The notes under the pieces are model-generated. The model did not search any database, was not told the DNA's origin, and saw only the letters and a program-made list of their open reading frames with translations. Positions 1-6,790 of a stretch of DNA of 10,387 bases are shown here, piece by piece (position 1 is the first letter of the stretch; each line of letters starts with the position of its first letter). Source of the DNA: Candidatus Thiodiazotropha taylori. Lineage in GTDB: Bacteria; Pseudomonadota; Gammaproteobacteria; Chromatiales; Chromatiaceae. Made by a program: the position numbers and the translations under genes. The stretch lies in NCBI GenBank assembly GCA_019100305.1, contig JAHRHW010000124.1:1-10387 (forward strand), given 5' to 3'.

Positions 1-99
1 TTGAGTGAATCTCCCTGGCTAAATTTGAGATAACGGGATTGCAGTGACTTCCTATACTTGTCTTTATCAAGGAGATTTGATTGTCAGGAGGAAGTGAGT

Positions 100-114
100 A
101 GTCACTTAGTGACT
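100..114. promoter_or_regulatory. 15-nt palindrome upstream of the ACP-ligase-acyltransferase gene
   Basis: AGTCACTTAGTGACT is a perfect inverted repeat: 7-bp arms around one central base. It lies about 90 bases before the preferred start of the fused lipid gene and just after a purine-rich AGGAGG run (86-91) that serves no obvious reading frame. The size and symmetry suit a dimeric repressor site, or a small hairpin in a leader transcript. The role is inferred; no regulator is identified. Confidence 0.3.
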
Positions 115-205
115 GGTTCAGAACTTTATGGCGATGAGTTGGCCATCCCTGTTGGTACACTGTTATCGCAACGTTTATGTGGCAGGATCGAAAGGTTTCA
201 ATCCT

Positions 206-3052
206 ATGGAGAATCGACTCAACGAGAAGAAGGTCAAACGGCAAGCCGAAGTCACGGCTGATGCCCTATTGGATCTGATTCAGGGATTGATCGATGAAAT
301 GCCCACAGCTGGAGATCAACAGCCCAGGCTGGATCTGGAGTGTCGTCTGGAGCGGGACCTGGGATTGGACAGCCTCGCACGTACTGAGTTGATTTCCCGG
401 ATCAATAAACGATTCAATCTACTCATGCCTGATGAGGCGCTGCTCGCGGAAACACCCCGCACACTATTGATCCTGATGACACAAGTCGCCGGTTTGCCAG
501 CAACTCAGGTAACAGAGGCAAGGCCATCACTCCCGGATAGCAATGTTCCTTTTCCCACCAGTGCATCCACTCTGATGGAGGTATTGTCGTGGCATCTGCA
601 TCATCAGCCAAAGCGAGTTCACATACTCTACTATGGCAGTGATGAAAGTCCCGTTGAGATGAGTTATCAAGCTCTCTGGTCGGGTGCGTCGAGGGTGGCT
701 TCCAGTTTGGCGCAACGATCGATCAGGCCGGGAGACCGGGTCGCCTTGATGTTACCAACCAGTGAGAGCTACTTTTACAGTTTTTTCGGCACCCTGCTGG
801 CGGGTGCCGTACCGGTACCCATCTATCCACCGACTCGCCCCTCCCAACTGGAAGAGCATCTGACCCGCCACAGTCGCATACTTGAGAATGCGGGTGTGCG
901 TCTGCTGATTACCATTCCAGCGGCCCACAAGGTGGCACATCTACTCAAGATGCAAGTGCCATCTTTGCGCCATATCGTCGACTGGAGCGAACTCGACAGT
1001 GGATCGGATGCGCCACCATCGGTCGTCAGGCAGACTGACGACATCGCCTTTCTGCAATACACCTCCGGGAGTACCGGAGATCCCAAGGGAGTCATGCTCA
1101 GCCATGCCAATCTTCTGGCCAACATCCGAGCCATGGGCGAGGCGGTTAAGGTTACCCCCGAAGATGTGTTCATCAGCTGGCTCCCGCTCTACCACGATAT
1201 GGGGCTGATTGGAGCCTGGCTCGGCAGTCTCTACTTCGGCGTGCCACTGGTGGTCATGTCTCCACTGCGTTTTCTGGCGCGTCCCTCCCGCTGGTTGTGG
1301 GCGATCCACCACCACCGGGGTACCCTCTCCGCATCCCCAAACTTTGGTTACGAGCTCTGTCTCAACAGGATCCCGGACGAGGAGATCGCCGGACTCGATC
1401 TGAGTAGCTGGCGTTTCGCCTTCAATGGTGCAGAGCCAGTCACTGCAGCGACCTTGCAGGGATTTACCAAGCGCTTTGCAGCCTATGGCTTTGATGCGGC
1501 TGCACTGGCTCCAGTTTATGGGTTGGCGGAGTCGGCGGTGGGTTTGGCTTTCCCGCCATCCCAACGCGGTCCGGTCATCGATCGAATCAACAGGGATCGA
1601 TTCATGCTCAATGGGGAAGCGGTTCCGGCGACAGAGAACGATCCTGAACCTATGGCGGTGGTCGGCTGTGGGCGAGTGCTCCCCGGTTATCGCGTTCAGG
1701 TTGTCAATGGTAACAATCTGCCTCTGCCTGATCGCAAGGAGGGACGCTTGGAGTTTCAGGGGCCATCCGCCACAAGCGGTTATTTCGACAACCCGGCAGC
1801 CACAGCGAAGCTCTACCGCGACGGCTGGCTGGATACCGGGGACCGGGCCTATCTGGCGGATGGGGAGATCTATATTACGGGACGCCTGAAGGAGATGATC
1901 ATCCGTGGCGGACGCAACATCTATCCCTACGAGCTGGAGCAGCAGTTGGGCGAGTTGGAGGGGATCCGTAAGGGGTGTGTGGCACTCTTTCCCAGCAACG
2001 ATCCCGCCACAGGAAGTGAACGTCTGATCGTTCTGGCAGAAACACGGGAGACGGACCCGCAACGCAAGGCACAACTTCGCCAGGCGATCCTGGAGCGCTC
2101 CACCGACATGCTGGGAATGCCTCCCGATGATCTGTTATTGGCGCCACCGCACACAGTGCTGAAGACCTCGAGCGGAAAATTGCGGCGAGGCGCGATGCGG
2201 GAACTCTACGAGCGTGGAGGCCTGGAGCGCCGCCAACGCCCGCTGGTGCTGCAGGTGATAAGTCTGTTGATATCGGGCATGGGGCGTGGGTTACGCAGTC
2301 TCTTTCAGCGTGCCAAAAGCTATCTGTTTGCATCCTATGCCTGGATCGTCTTCATGATCCTGGCGCCGCTGGTCTGGCTCAGTGTCCTGTTGCTGCCACG
2401 CCTCTCCTGGCGTTGGGCTGTGGTGCGTAGGGCGATTCGCATGCTGCGTTGGTTTACAGCCACACCGCTCAGTGTGGTGGGGATTGAAAATCTTCCGTCA
2501 GAAAACCAACCAGTCATACTGGTAGCCAACCACTCAAGTTATCTCGATACGCTGGCGTTGATCGATGGTTTACCAAGAAATTTCATCTATGTGGCGAAAC
2601 AGGAGCTGGCAAACAAATCTTATGTCAGGCTATTCCTGCAGCGACTCGACACGCTGTTTGTCGAACGCATCGACAGCCGGCGCAGTGTGATGGCTGTTGG
2701 TGAATTTGCCAGCCAGCTCGCCTCCGGACGATCGCTGGTCTTCTATCCGGAAGGCACCTTTCGGGCGGAACCGGGGCTGTTACCGTTTCGCATGGGCGCG
2801 TTTGTTGCCGCGACCCAGAATGGCATACCCGTTGTACCGGTTACGATCAGAGGAACCCGCGCCATACTAAAGGACGATACCAATTTTCCTCAGCACGGCG
2901 CAGTGCGGATCATCATCGCACCCGCCATTGAACCAGAAGGTGATGATTGGGCAGAGGCGGTTCGTCTCAAAGATGCGGCCAGAGAGGTGATTTCCCGCGA
3001 TTGTAACGAGCGGAGTCTTGGATTGGATGATCAGGTCGATCTGAAAGAGTAA
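206..3052 (+). CDS. ACP - fatty acyl-AMP ligase - PlsC-type acyltransferase fusion protein
   Basis: A 948-residue multidomain enzyme predicted to adenylate a fatty acid, load it on its own carrier domain and pass it to a lysophospholipid-like acceptor. Residues 15-95 are an acyl carrier domain with the phosphopantetheine serine in GLDSL (Ser56). Residues about 120-665 are an ANL-family ligase of the fatty acyl-AMP ligase type: YTSGSTGDPKG at 285-295, LPLYHDMGLIG near 326, YGLAES near 438, and the C-terminal lysine in TSSGKLRR (Lys658). A hydrophobic segment at about 710-731 probably anchors it in the inner membrane. Residues 750-925 are a PlsC acyltransferase with the catalytic NHSSYLD (775-781) and FYPEGT (846-851). 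I chose ATG 206 because AAAGG lies about 10 bases upstream; ATG 128 is in frame but has no ribosome site and adds 26 residues that look unrelated to the family. The exact acyl substrate and acceptor cannot be read from the sequence. Confidence 0.93.
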   Translation: MENRLNEKKVKRQAEVTADALLDLIQGLIDEMPTAGDQQPRLDLECRLERDLGLDSLARTELISRINKRFNLLMPDEALLAETPRTLLILMTQVAGLPATQVTEARPSLPDSNVPFPTSASTLMEVLSWHLHHQPKRVHILYYGSDESPVEMSYQALWSGASRVASSLAQRSIRPGDRVALMLPTSESYFYSFFGTLLAGAVPVPIYPPTRPSQLEEHLTRHSRILENAGVRLLITIPAAHKVAHLLKMQVPSLRHIVDWSELDSGSDAPPSVVRQTDDIAFLQYTSGSTGDPKGVMLSHANLLANIRAMGEAVKVTPEDVFISWLPLYHDMGLIGAWLGSLYFGVPLVVMSPLRFLARPSRWLWAIHHHRGTLSASPNFGYELCLNRIPDEEIAGLDLSSWRFAFNGAEPVTAATLQGFTKRFAAYGFDAAALAPVYGLAESAVGLAFPPSQRGPVIDRINRDRFMLNGEAVPATENDPEPMAVVGCGRVLPGYRVQVVNGNNLPLPDRKEGRLEFQGPSATSGYFDNPAATAKLYRDGWLDTGDRAYLADGEIYITGRLKEMIIRGGRNIYPYELEQQLGELEGIRKGCVALFPSNDPATGSERLIVLAETRETDPQRKAQLRQAILERSTDMLGMPPDDLLLAPPHTVLKTSSGKLRRGAMRELYERGGLERRQRPLVLQVISLLISGMGRGLRSLFQRAKSYLFASYAWIVFMILAPLVWLSVLLLPRLSWRWAVVRRAIRMLRWFTATPLSVVGIENLPSENQPVILVANHSSYLDTLALIDGLPRNFIYVAKQELANKSYVRLFLQRLDTLFVERIDSRRSVMAVGEFASQLASGRSLVFYPEGTFRAEPGLLPFRMGAFVAATQNGIPVVPVTIRGTRAILKDDTNFPQHGAVRIIIAPAIEPEGDDWAEAVRLKDAAREVISRDCNERSLGLDDQVDLKE

Positions 3053-3102
3053 TTCCACTACCAACAAACCTTCAATTAAAGTCTTAAACCTCTATTGGTT
3101 GT

Positions 3103-3864
3103 TCATGGTTTACCTGAATCAGGCTGACACTTTGAATCTGTTCCGGTTTCTGATGGGTCGTTCTGGATTAATTGCTTATCGCGAAGATAGTTCATCACGC
3201 TTTCTGCTGTGAACTTGGTTGCAGGAAGGATATCCATGCCGATGCTCTTCAAGCCTTTTGCAGTCCACTCGTTGCAAGTGTTCAGCATATGATAGCTACC
3301 GGCACCTTTGTAGAACTGACTGTCACCATAAATGCCTTCGCTGAGTGGTTCCACTTCAGCCGAACTGCTCACACTGAAACTGTTTGAGATAAACGCCACC
3401 AATGAGTCGATCTCTTTGTCATTCAAACAGAGCCGCTCTATTTCACTGTTGCCGAAATAACCTCGGACATTTTCCGGTACGGCCACCGCATGAATCACGG
3501 TTTCGGTTGGCCAGAAGAGTGCTCTTAAGGCAAGAGCAGCGGTGATCTCCTCGGCCTGATAAAATTTCTTGTCACCCCAGCCGAACTCGATATTACTGCT
3601 GAGTCCAAAACGCTCCTCTAGAGCGGGAATGGAGTCATAGACTTCAGTCGAGGGAATGACAAAGCCGGTATGCCATTCGTGACTGACGACATAGACCTGA
3701 TGAGCTCCGATTGAGCGATAGTCATCCGCGTGTTGAATAACATTGGGTTTATCGGAACAGGCAGGCAGGAAGAGTAGAGTGGCAAGGGAGATCGATGCCT
3801 TCAGGTATTGCTGGATGAAGGCTCCAGTCAGCTTGTCTGTGCTGATTATCGTCCCTTTAAACAT
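3103..3864 (-). CDS. DUF2459 / TIGR02117-type conserved lipoprotein
   Basis: A 253-residue protein that I recognise as a DUF2459-like (TIGR02117) family member from VYVVSHEWHTGFVIP (residues 57-71), FGWGDKKFY (94-102) and YHMLNTCNEWTAKGL (191-205). The N-terminus has a hydrophobic stretch ending in the lipobox LPAC (Cys36 would be lipidated), so export and lipid anchoring are likely. The family's function is not established; the older name 'urease-region' protein comes from gene neighbourhoods elsewhere, and no urease gene is seen here. The conserved histidines near 62-65 and Cys197 could form a papain-like active site in permuted order, which is inference. The last 20 residues are polar and probably disordered. 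No strong ribosome site precedes the ATG. The gene converges on the upstream lipid gene with about 50 bases between the stops. Confidence 0.8.
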   Translation of the reverse strand: MFKGTIISTDKLTGAFIQQYLKASISLATLLFLPACSDKPNVIQHADDYRSIGAHQVYVVSHEWHTGFVIPSTEVYDSIPALEERFGLSSNIEFGWGDKKFYQAEEITAALALRALFWPTETVIHAVAVPENVRGYFGNSEIERLCLNDKEIDSLVAFISNSFSVSSSAEVEPLSEGIYGDSQFYKGAGSYHMLNTCNEWTAKGLKSIGMDILPATKFTAESVMNYLRDKQLIQNDPSETGTDSKCQPDSGKP

Positions 3865-4324
3865 AAGCAGTTCACAGTGAATGGTTCGGTATAACCCGCA
3901 TCATAATTATTAAAAATATCTTTTTTAATTATTGAGATCATGCTGATGATCGCTGTGTTATTAATAATCAGTATTGACTATACGGTTTTTTCGTCGAAAC
4001 CTATTGATTACAGATGGCTTTTACGTGGGAGGATTTATGGCAAACAGCCAGACTCATTCCATTATCGGTTATGTCTGAATTCTGTAAATCTCATATAAAA
4101 CGACAAGATAAAGATGAATTATGGTGTAAATAGTCACAGAGACCTAGAGTTATACTGCAGAATATCTGTGAGTTTTACACTGCAGGTTATTTAGAAAATT
4201 ATTAATAAATTACTCTCTAAACCTATTTTTTGCTCCCTTGATATGCCGGTAGGTTGCTTTTATTCTAATTTGATAACCATGTCTTATGGCGAATCAAAAT
4301 AACTATACCCCAGAGGAGAAAGCA
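3865..4324. other. AT-rich intergenic region before the CBS gene
   Basis: About 460 bases with no convincing gene. It holds runs of A/T near 3900-3970, a TTGACT at 3974-3979 without a well-spaced -10, a 13-codon mini-ORF preceded by GGGAGG (4027-4078), two CTGCAG sites at 4155-4160 and 4180-4185, and a candidate promoter at 4174-4202. It must also hold any promoter for the leftward lipoprotein gene, but I could not identify one. Confidence 0.5.
4174..4202 (+). promoter_or_regulatory. candidate sigma-70 promoter for the CBS-domain gene
   Basis: TTTACA (4174-4179, five of six consensus bases) is separated by 17 bases from AATTAT (4197-4202, four of six). Transcription would begin near 4209, giving a leader of roughly 115 bases before the preferred start at 4325. 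The surrounding DNA is AT-rich, so a chance match is possible. Confidence 0.35.
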
Positions 4325-4708
4325 ATGCTGGTAAGTGACTATATGAGTTCATCCCCCGTTACCGTTCAGCAGGAAGATAACTATGATCTGGCATTTGAGA
4401 TCATGGAAGAGAAGAACATGCATCATCTGCCGGTTGTTGACGAGGGAAACCAGGTCGTTGGCATCGTTACCCGGCGAGATTTGCAGTTGGCCGCACGCTA
4501 TTTCAAGGAAGCACCCGTAGAGATTTCAGAAGTCATGCATACGCCTGTCTTGACAACCTCAGCAGGCACTTCACTTGCCACAGCAGCACAGCAGATGAAT
4601 GACAATCGAATCGGTTGCCTGCCGGTTCTGAGCGACGACCAGCATGTTGCCGGTATGCTGACTGAAACAGATCTGTTCCGCGCATTGACTGACCTATTGA
4701 AGAACTGA
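4325..4708 (+). CDS. two-CBS-domain protein
   Basis: A 127-residue stand-alone protein made of two CBS domains in tandem (about 1-57 and 67-125), the arrangement that normally forms one Bateman module binding an adenosine nucleotide. Each repeat ends in the typical G(I/M)(V/L)T..D signature: GIVTRRD at 46-52 and GMLTETD at 110-116; the threonine and aspartate usually contact ribose. Both repeats begin with the M(S/H)(S/T)P(V) pattern of this family. No effector domain is attached, so it presumably senses nucleotide charge or regulates a partner that is not in the window. An in-frame ATG at 4286 would add 13 residues, but AGGAG at 4314-4318 sits six bases before ATG 4325, which decides the start. 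An 8-bp inverted repeat straddles its stop codon (4688-4721). Confidence 0.88.
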   Translation: MLVSDYMSSSPVTVQQEDNYDLAFEIMEEKNMHHLPVVDEGNQVVGIVTRRDLQLAARYFKEAPVEISEVMHTPVLTTSAGTSLATAAQQMNDNRIGCLPVLSDDQHVAGMLTETDLFRALTDLLKN

Positions 4709-4721
4709 AAAAGAGGTCAGT
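4688..4721 (+). repeat. 8-bp inverted repeat across the CBS stop codon
   Basis: ACTGACCT (4688-4695) is repeated in inverted form as AGGTCAGT (4714-4721) with an 18-base loop that includes the TGA stop. No T-run follows, so it is not a standard intrinsic terminator; it may stabilise the 3' end of the mRNA. Confidence 0.3.
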
Positions 4722-4734
4722 GAGGCGAACTACG

Positions 4735-4819
4735 GGACACCCAATGTTTGATTAAAGAATCCTGTTGTACTGCTTGAATGTTTTTTTTGATTCTTTCTAT
4801 GCGTAGACAATGGGTGTCC
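4735..4819. repeat. nested inverted repeat element with GGACACCCA ends
   Basis: The outer arms GGACACCCA (4735-4743) and TGGGTGTCC (4811-4819) are perfect inverted copies. Inside them AAAGAATC (4754-4761) and GATTCTTT (4789-4796) form a second stem. An eight-base T run (4781-4788) lies in the inner loop. The 85-bp size, inverted termini and absence of coding capacity suit a REP- or MITE-like element, or a structured RNA end after the CBS gene. TGGGTGTC recurs at 10240-10247 without the partner arm. The mobile origin is inference. Confidence 0.4.
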
Positions 4820-4874
4820 TGATCATTCGTCAAGGAGAGAGATATTAGTAGCCAGACATTGAATCGGGTTGGTG

Positions 4875-5348
4875 CTACTGATGTCCAGAGCACTGATAGT
4901 GGCGACTGCGCTTAGGCACAGTACCCTCGCTGCATTCATCCCAGACTATCCCGCCTTCTGCCAGTGATGGAACCAACACCAGGGTTTTGCCACTCAGATC
5001 ATTGGATTCGATCAACAGCAATTGATGCCACCAGGAGATTCCCCAATCGATATCCTGGGTATCGTAAGTAATCTCGATACGGCCCCCATGCTTGAGGTGA
5101 ATCGAACCAATATGGTGATCGTCAATGGTCACTTCTGAGGTGAAGTTTGAATCCATAGCGGCATCGGGAAAAACACCGTGTTTGGCCTGATGCGCTTCAA
5201 CGGCAAGCTGAACCGGATAGGCAGTTTTGACTCCGCTTGCTGTGATGGAAGCTGCAACATAACTGAAGTTGTCAATTGGAAAAATGAGTGCGCCAAGCAT
5301 CCCCAGCGTGCCGAAAACAGTCAGAAGTGTGCCAAAGGTAGCTTTCAC
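4875..5348 (-). CDS. pilin-like protein without a prepilin cleavage motif
   Basis: A 157-residue protein with one N-terminal membrane segment (about 5-24) and a periplasmic domain resembling the C-terminal half of type IVa major pilins. Residues 36-61 resemble the late alpha-1 helix of pilins (SGVKTAYPVQLAVEAHQA followed by KHGVFP). Residues 79-93 and 118-127 look like the beta-sheet strands (IGSIHLKHGGRIEI, LSGKTLVLVP). Then come IVWDEC and a closing YQC, so Cys139 and Cys153 would form the disulphide-bonded D-region. The GF(T/S)LIE-type prepilin peptidase site is absent, so it would not be processed like a pilin; it may be a membrane-tethered derivative. The start is GTG, which directly abuts an inverted repeat; no strong ribosome site is visible. 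Assignment rests on pattern similarity, not a database match. Confidence 0.65.
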   Translation of the reverse strand: MKATFGTLLTVFGTLGMLGALIFPIDNFSYVAASITASGVKTAYPVQLAVEAHQAKHGVFPDAAMDSNFTSEVTIDDHHIGSIHLKHGGRIEITYDTQDIDWGISWWHQLLLIESNDLSGKTLVLVPSLAEGGIVWDECSEGTVPKRSRHYQCSGHQ

Positions 5349-5382
5349 GTGTCACTCTTACCAGTCGGAGAGAGAGTGACAC
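5349..5382 (-). promoter_or_regulatory. 10-bp inverted repeat abutting the pilin-like gene's GTG start
   Basis: GTGTCACTCT (5349-5358) and AGAGTGACAC (5373-5382) are perfect inverted arms with a 14-base loop. On the leftward transcript this hairpin ends exactly at the GTG start and covers the place where a ribosome site should be. It could be an operator or a translation-controlling hairpin. Confidence 0.4.
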
Positions 5383-5453
5383 TATCATAACCAGAGCGAA
5401 AAACACTCAGTACCGTTGAAGGATGGGCTGAACGGTCGATTACGCCGGAAATG

Positions 5454-5479
5454 CAATGGCCGCATAGATGCGGCCATTG
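5454..5479. terminator. strong hairpin downstream of ald
   Basis: CAATGGCCGCAT (5454-5465) is followed after two bases by its exact inverse ATGCGGCCATTG (5468-5479). It lies about 50 bases beyond the ald stop on the ald strand. The stem is GC-rich, but only a weak T stretch follows, so it may be a transcription end, an mRNA stabiliser or a terminator with a poor tail. A smaller stem, GCCTG (5501-5505) with CAGGC (5514-5518), lies between it and the ald stop. Confidence 0.45.
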
Positions 5480-5526
5480 TCTGTTCAGGGTCAATATAAC
5501 GCCTGATAACTTACAGGCATTACGAT

Positions 5527-6645
5527 TTAAGCCGCCAAAGCCTCAGCCGGTATGGCATAGTCGTATCCCAGGTCATGAGCCACCGCCTCACAGGTTACCT
5601 TGCCACGGTAGATGTTGAGCCCTTCGAGGAAAGAGGGGTTCTCCAACAGTGCGGCACTGTAACCCTTGTCCGCCAATGACAAAGCATAGGGCAGGGTGAC
5701 GTTGTTGAGGGCATAGGTGGAGGTGCGCGGTACCGCCCCCGGCATATTGGCGACACAGTAGTGGACCACGCCATCCACCACATAGGTGGGATCGGCATGG
5801 GTGGTGGGTCTGGAGGTTTCAAAGCAACCTCCCTGGTCGATGGCGACATCCACCAGTACCGAACCGGTCTTCATTGACTTGAGCATCTTACGGGTTACCA
5901 GTTTGGGTGCTGCGGCTCCTTTAACCAGTACACCGCCCACGACAAGATCGGCACCGAGTACATGATCATTCAGAGCAGCGCGGGTGGAGTAGACCGTCCT
6001 CAGAGCCGCGCCGAAGCGACCGGAGAGGCGATTGAGAACCTCGATGTTGCGATCCAGCACTGTCACATCAGCACCCATACCCAGGGCCATCTGGATGGCG
6101 TTTTCGCCCACTACGCCGCCGCCGATCACAACCACCTTGGCCGGCGCCACACCGGGAACACCGCCCAGAAGAATCCCTTCACCGCCATGGGCGCGCTCAA
6201 GTGCGCTGGCTCCGGCCTGGATCGACATACGACCCGCCACCTGGGACATGGGGGCTAACAGGGGCAGGCCGCCATGACCATCGAGTACGGTTTCATAGGC
6301 AATGCAGACCGCGCCGCTGTCGATCAGATCGCGGGTCTGTTCCGGATCGGGTGCCAGATGCAGATAGGTGAAGAGGATCTGCTCCTCACGCAGCATCTGA
6401 CGTTCGATCGCCTGGGGCTCCTTGACCTTGACGATCATATCCGCCTGGGCGAACACCTCGGCCGCGTCTGCAACCACCCTGGCGCCTGCCTTTGTGTAAT
6501 CTTTATCGCTGCAGCCGATGCCGGCACCGGCCTGGGTCTCAACGATAACCGGATGTCCATGGGCCACCATCTCCTGCACACTGGCCGGTGTCATGCCGAC
6601 CCGGTATTCATGGTTCTTGATCTCTTTGGGTACACCGACAAGCAT
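5527..6645 (-). CDS. ald: alanine dehydrogenase (NAD+)
   Basis: A 372-residue, full-length alanine dehydrogenase, which converts L-alanine, NAD+ and water reversibly to pyruvate, ammonium and NADH in the cytoplasm. The N-terminus MLVGVPKEIKNHEYRVGMTP is the family signature, with Arg15 for substrate carboxylate binding. Catalytic Lys75 lies in VKVKEPQ and His96 in YLHLAPD, at the same residue numbers as the characterised mycobacterial enzyme. The NAD-binding Rossmann loop is VVVIGGGVVG (171-180), Asp270 lies in VDVAIDQGG, and VANMPGAVPRTST (298-310) closes the active site. The start is secure: GAGGAG precedes the ATG by about six bases. It is transcribed away from an Lrp/AsnC-type regulator gene, a common arrangement in which the regulator responds to alanine or another amino acid and controls ald. 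Confidence 0.97.
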   Translation of the reverse strand: MLVGVPKEIKNHEYRVGMTPASVQEMVAHGHPVIVETQAGAGIGCSDKDYTKAGARVVADAAEVFAQADMIVKVKEPQAIERQMLREEQILFTYLHLAPDPEQTRDLIDSGAVCIAYETVLDGHGGLPLLAPMSQVAGRMSIQAGASALERAHGGEGILLGGVPGVAPAKVVVIGGGVVGENAIQMALGMGADVTVLDRNIEVLNRLSGRFGAALRTVYSTRAALNDHVLGADLVVGGVLVKGAAAPKLVTRKMLKSMKTGSVLVDVAIDQGGCFETSRPTTHADPTYVVDGVVHYCVANMPGAVPRTSTYALNNVTLPYALSLADKGYSAALLENPSFLEGLNIYRGKVTCEAVAHDLGYDYAIPAEALAA

Positions 6646-6710
6646 CTCGCTCTCCTCATCAATTGTTGGGCTGATGAAGGAAACTGTAGTGAAAAAGCGT
6701 TTGAATTGGA

Positions 6711-6739
6711 TTGCAAAATCACCCGTGAAGTCCTTTAAT
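6711..6739 (+). promoter_or_regulatory. candidate promoter of the Lrp-type regulator gene
   Basis: TTGCAA (6711-6716) and TTTAAT (6734-6739, five of six consensus bases) are 17 bases apart. Transcription would start near 6746, about 45 bases before the ATG at 6791. The first AATATTCG element overlaps the -10 region, which would allow autoregulation. Confidence 0.5.
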
Positions 6740-6786
6740 ATTCGTAGAAAACACTATATCTAACCTAATTATTGAAAGAATATTCG
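6737..6786. promoter_or_regulatory. paired AATATTCG elements between ald and lrp-type gene
   Basis: AATATTCG occurs at 6737-6744 and again at 6779-6786, each followed within two bases by GAAA or AGAAAA. The spacing of 42 bp is four helical turns, so both copies face the same side of the DNA, as expected for an Lrp-family octamer that wraps or bridges sites. They are the obvious candidates for regulator binding in this divergent promoter region. Binding is inferred. Confidence 0.45.
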
Positions 6787-6790
6787 AAAA

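Noticed and set aside
128..205. Longer start of the lipid gene at ATG 128
   Set aside because: In frame and possible, but without a ribosome site; the added 26 residues do not resemble the start of a carrier domain. ATG 206 has AAAGG at a normal distance.
58..261. A 67-codon rightward ORF starting at TTG before the fused lipid gene
   Set aside because: No ribosome site at its start, no recognisable domain, and it overlaps the real gene in another frame. The nearby AGGAGG is only two bases from the GTG at 94, too close to serve it.
941..2074. A 377-codon leftward ORF inside the lipid gene
   Set aside because: It lies opposite the well-conserved ligase domain, has no recognisable motif and reads as an antisense shadow of a GC-rich gene.
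4286..4324. Longer start of the CBS protein at ATG 4286
   Set aside because: AGGAG six bases before ATG 4325 and the CBS family start at that residue make the shorter form more likely.
6274..6738. A 154-codon rightward ORF opposite ald
   Set aside because: It is antisense to the catalytic core of alanine dehydrogenase and has no family features.
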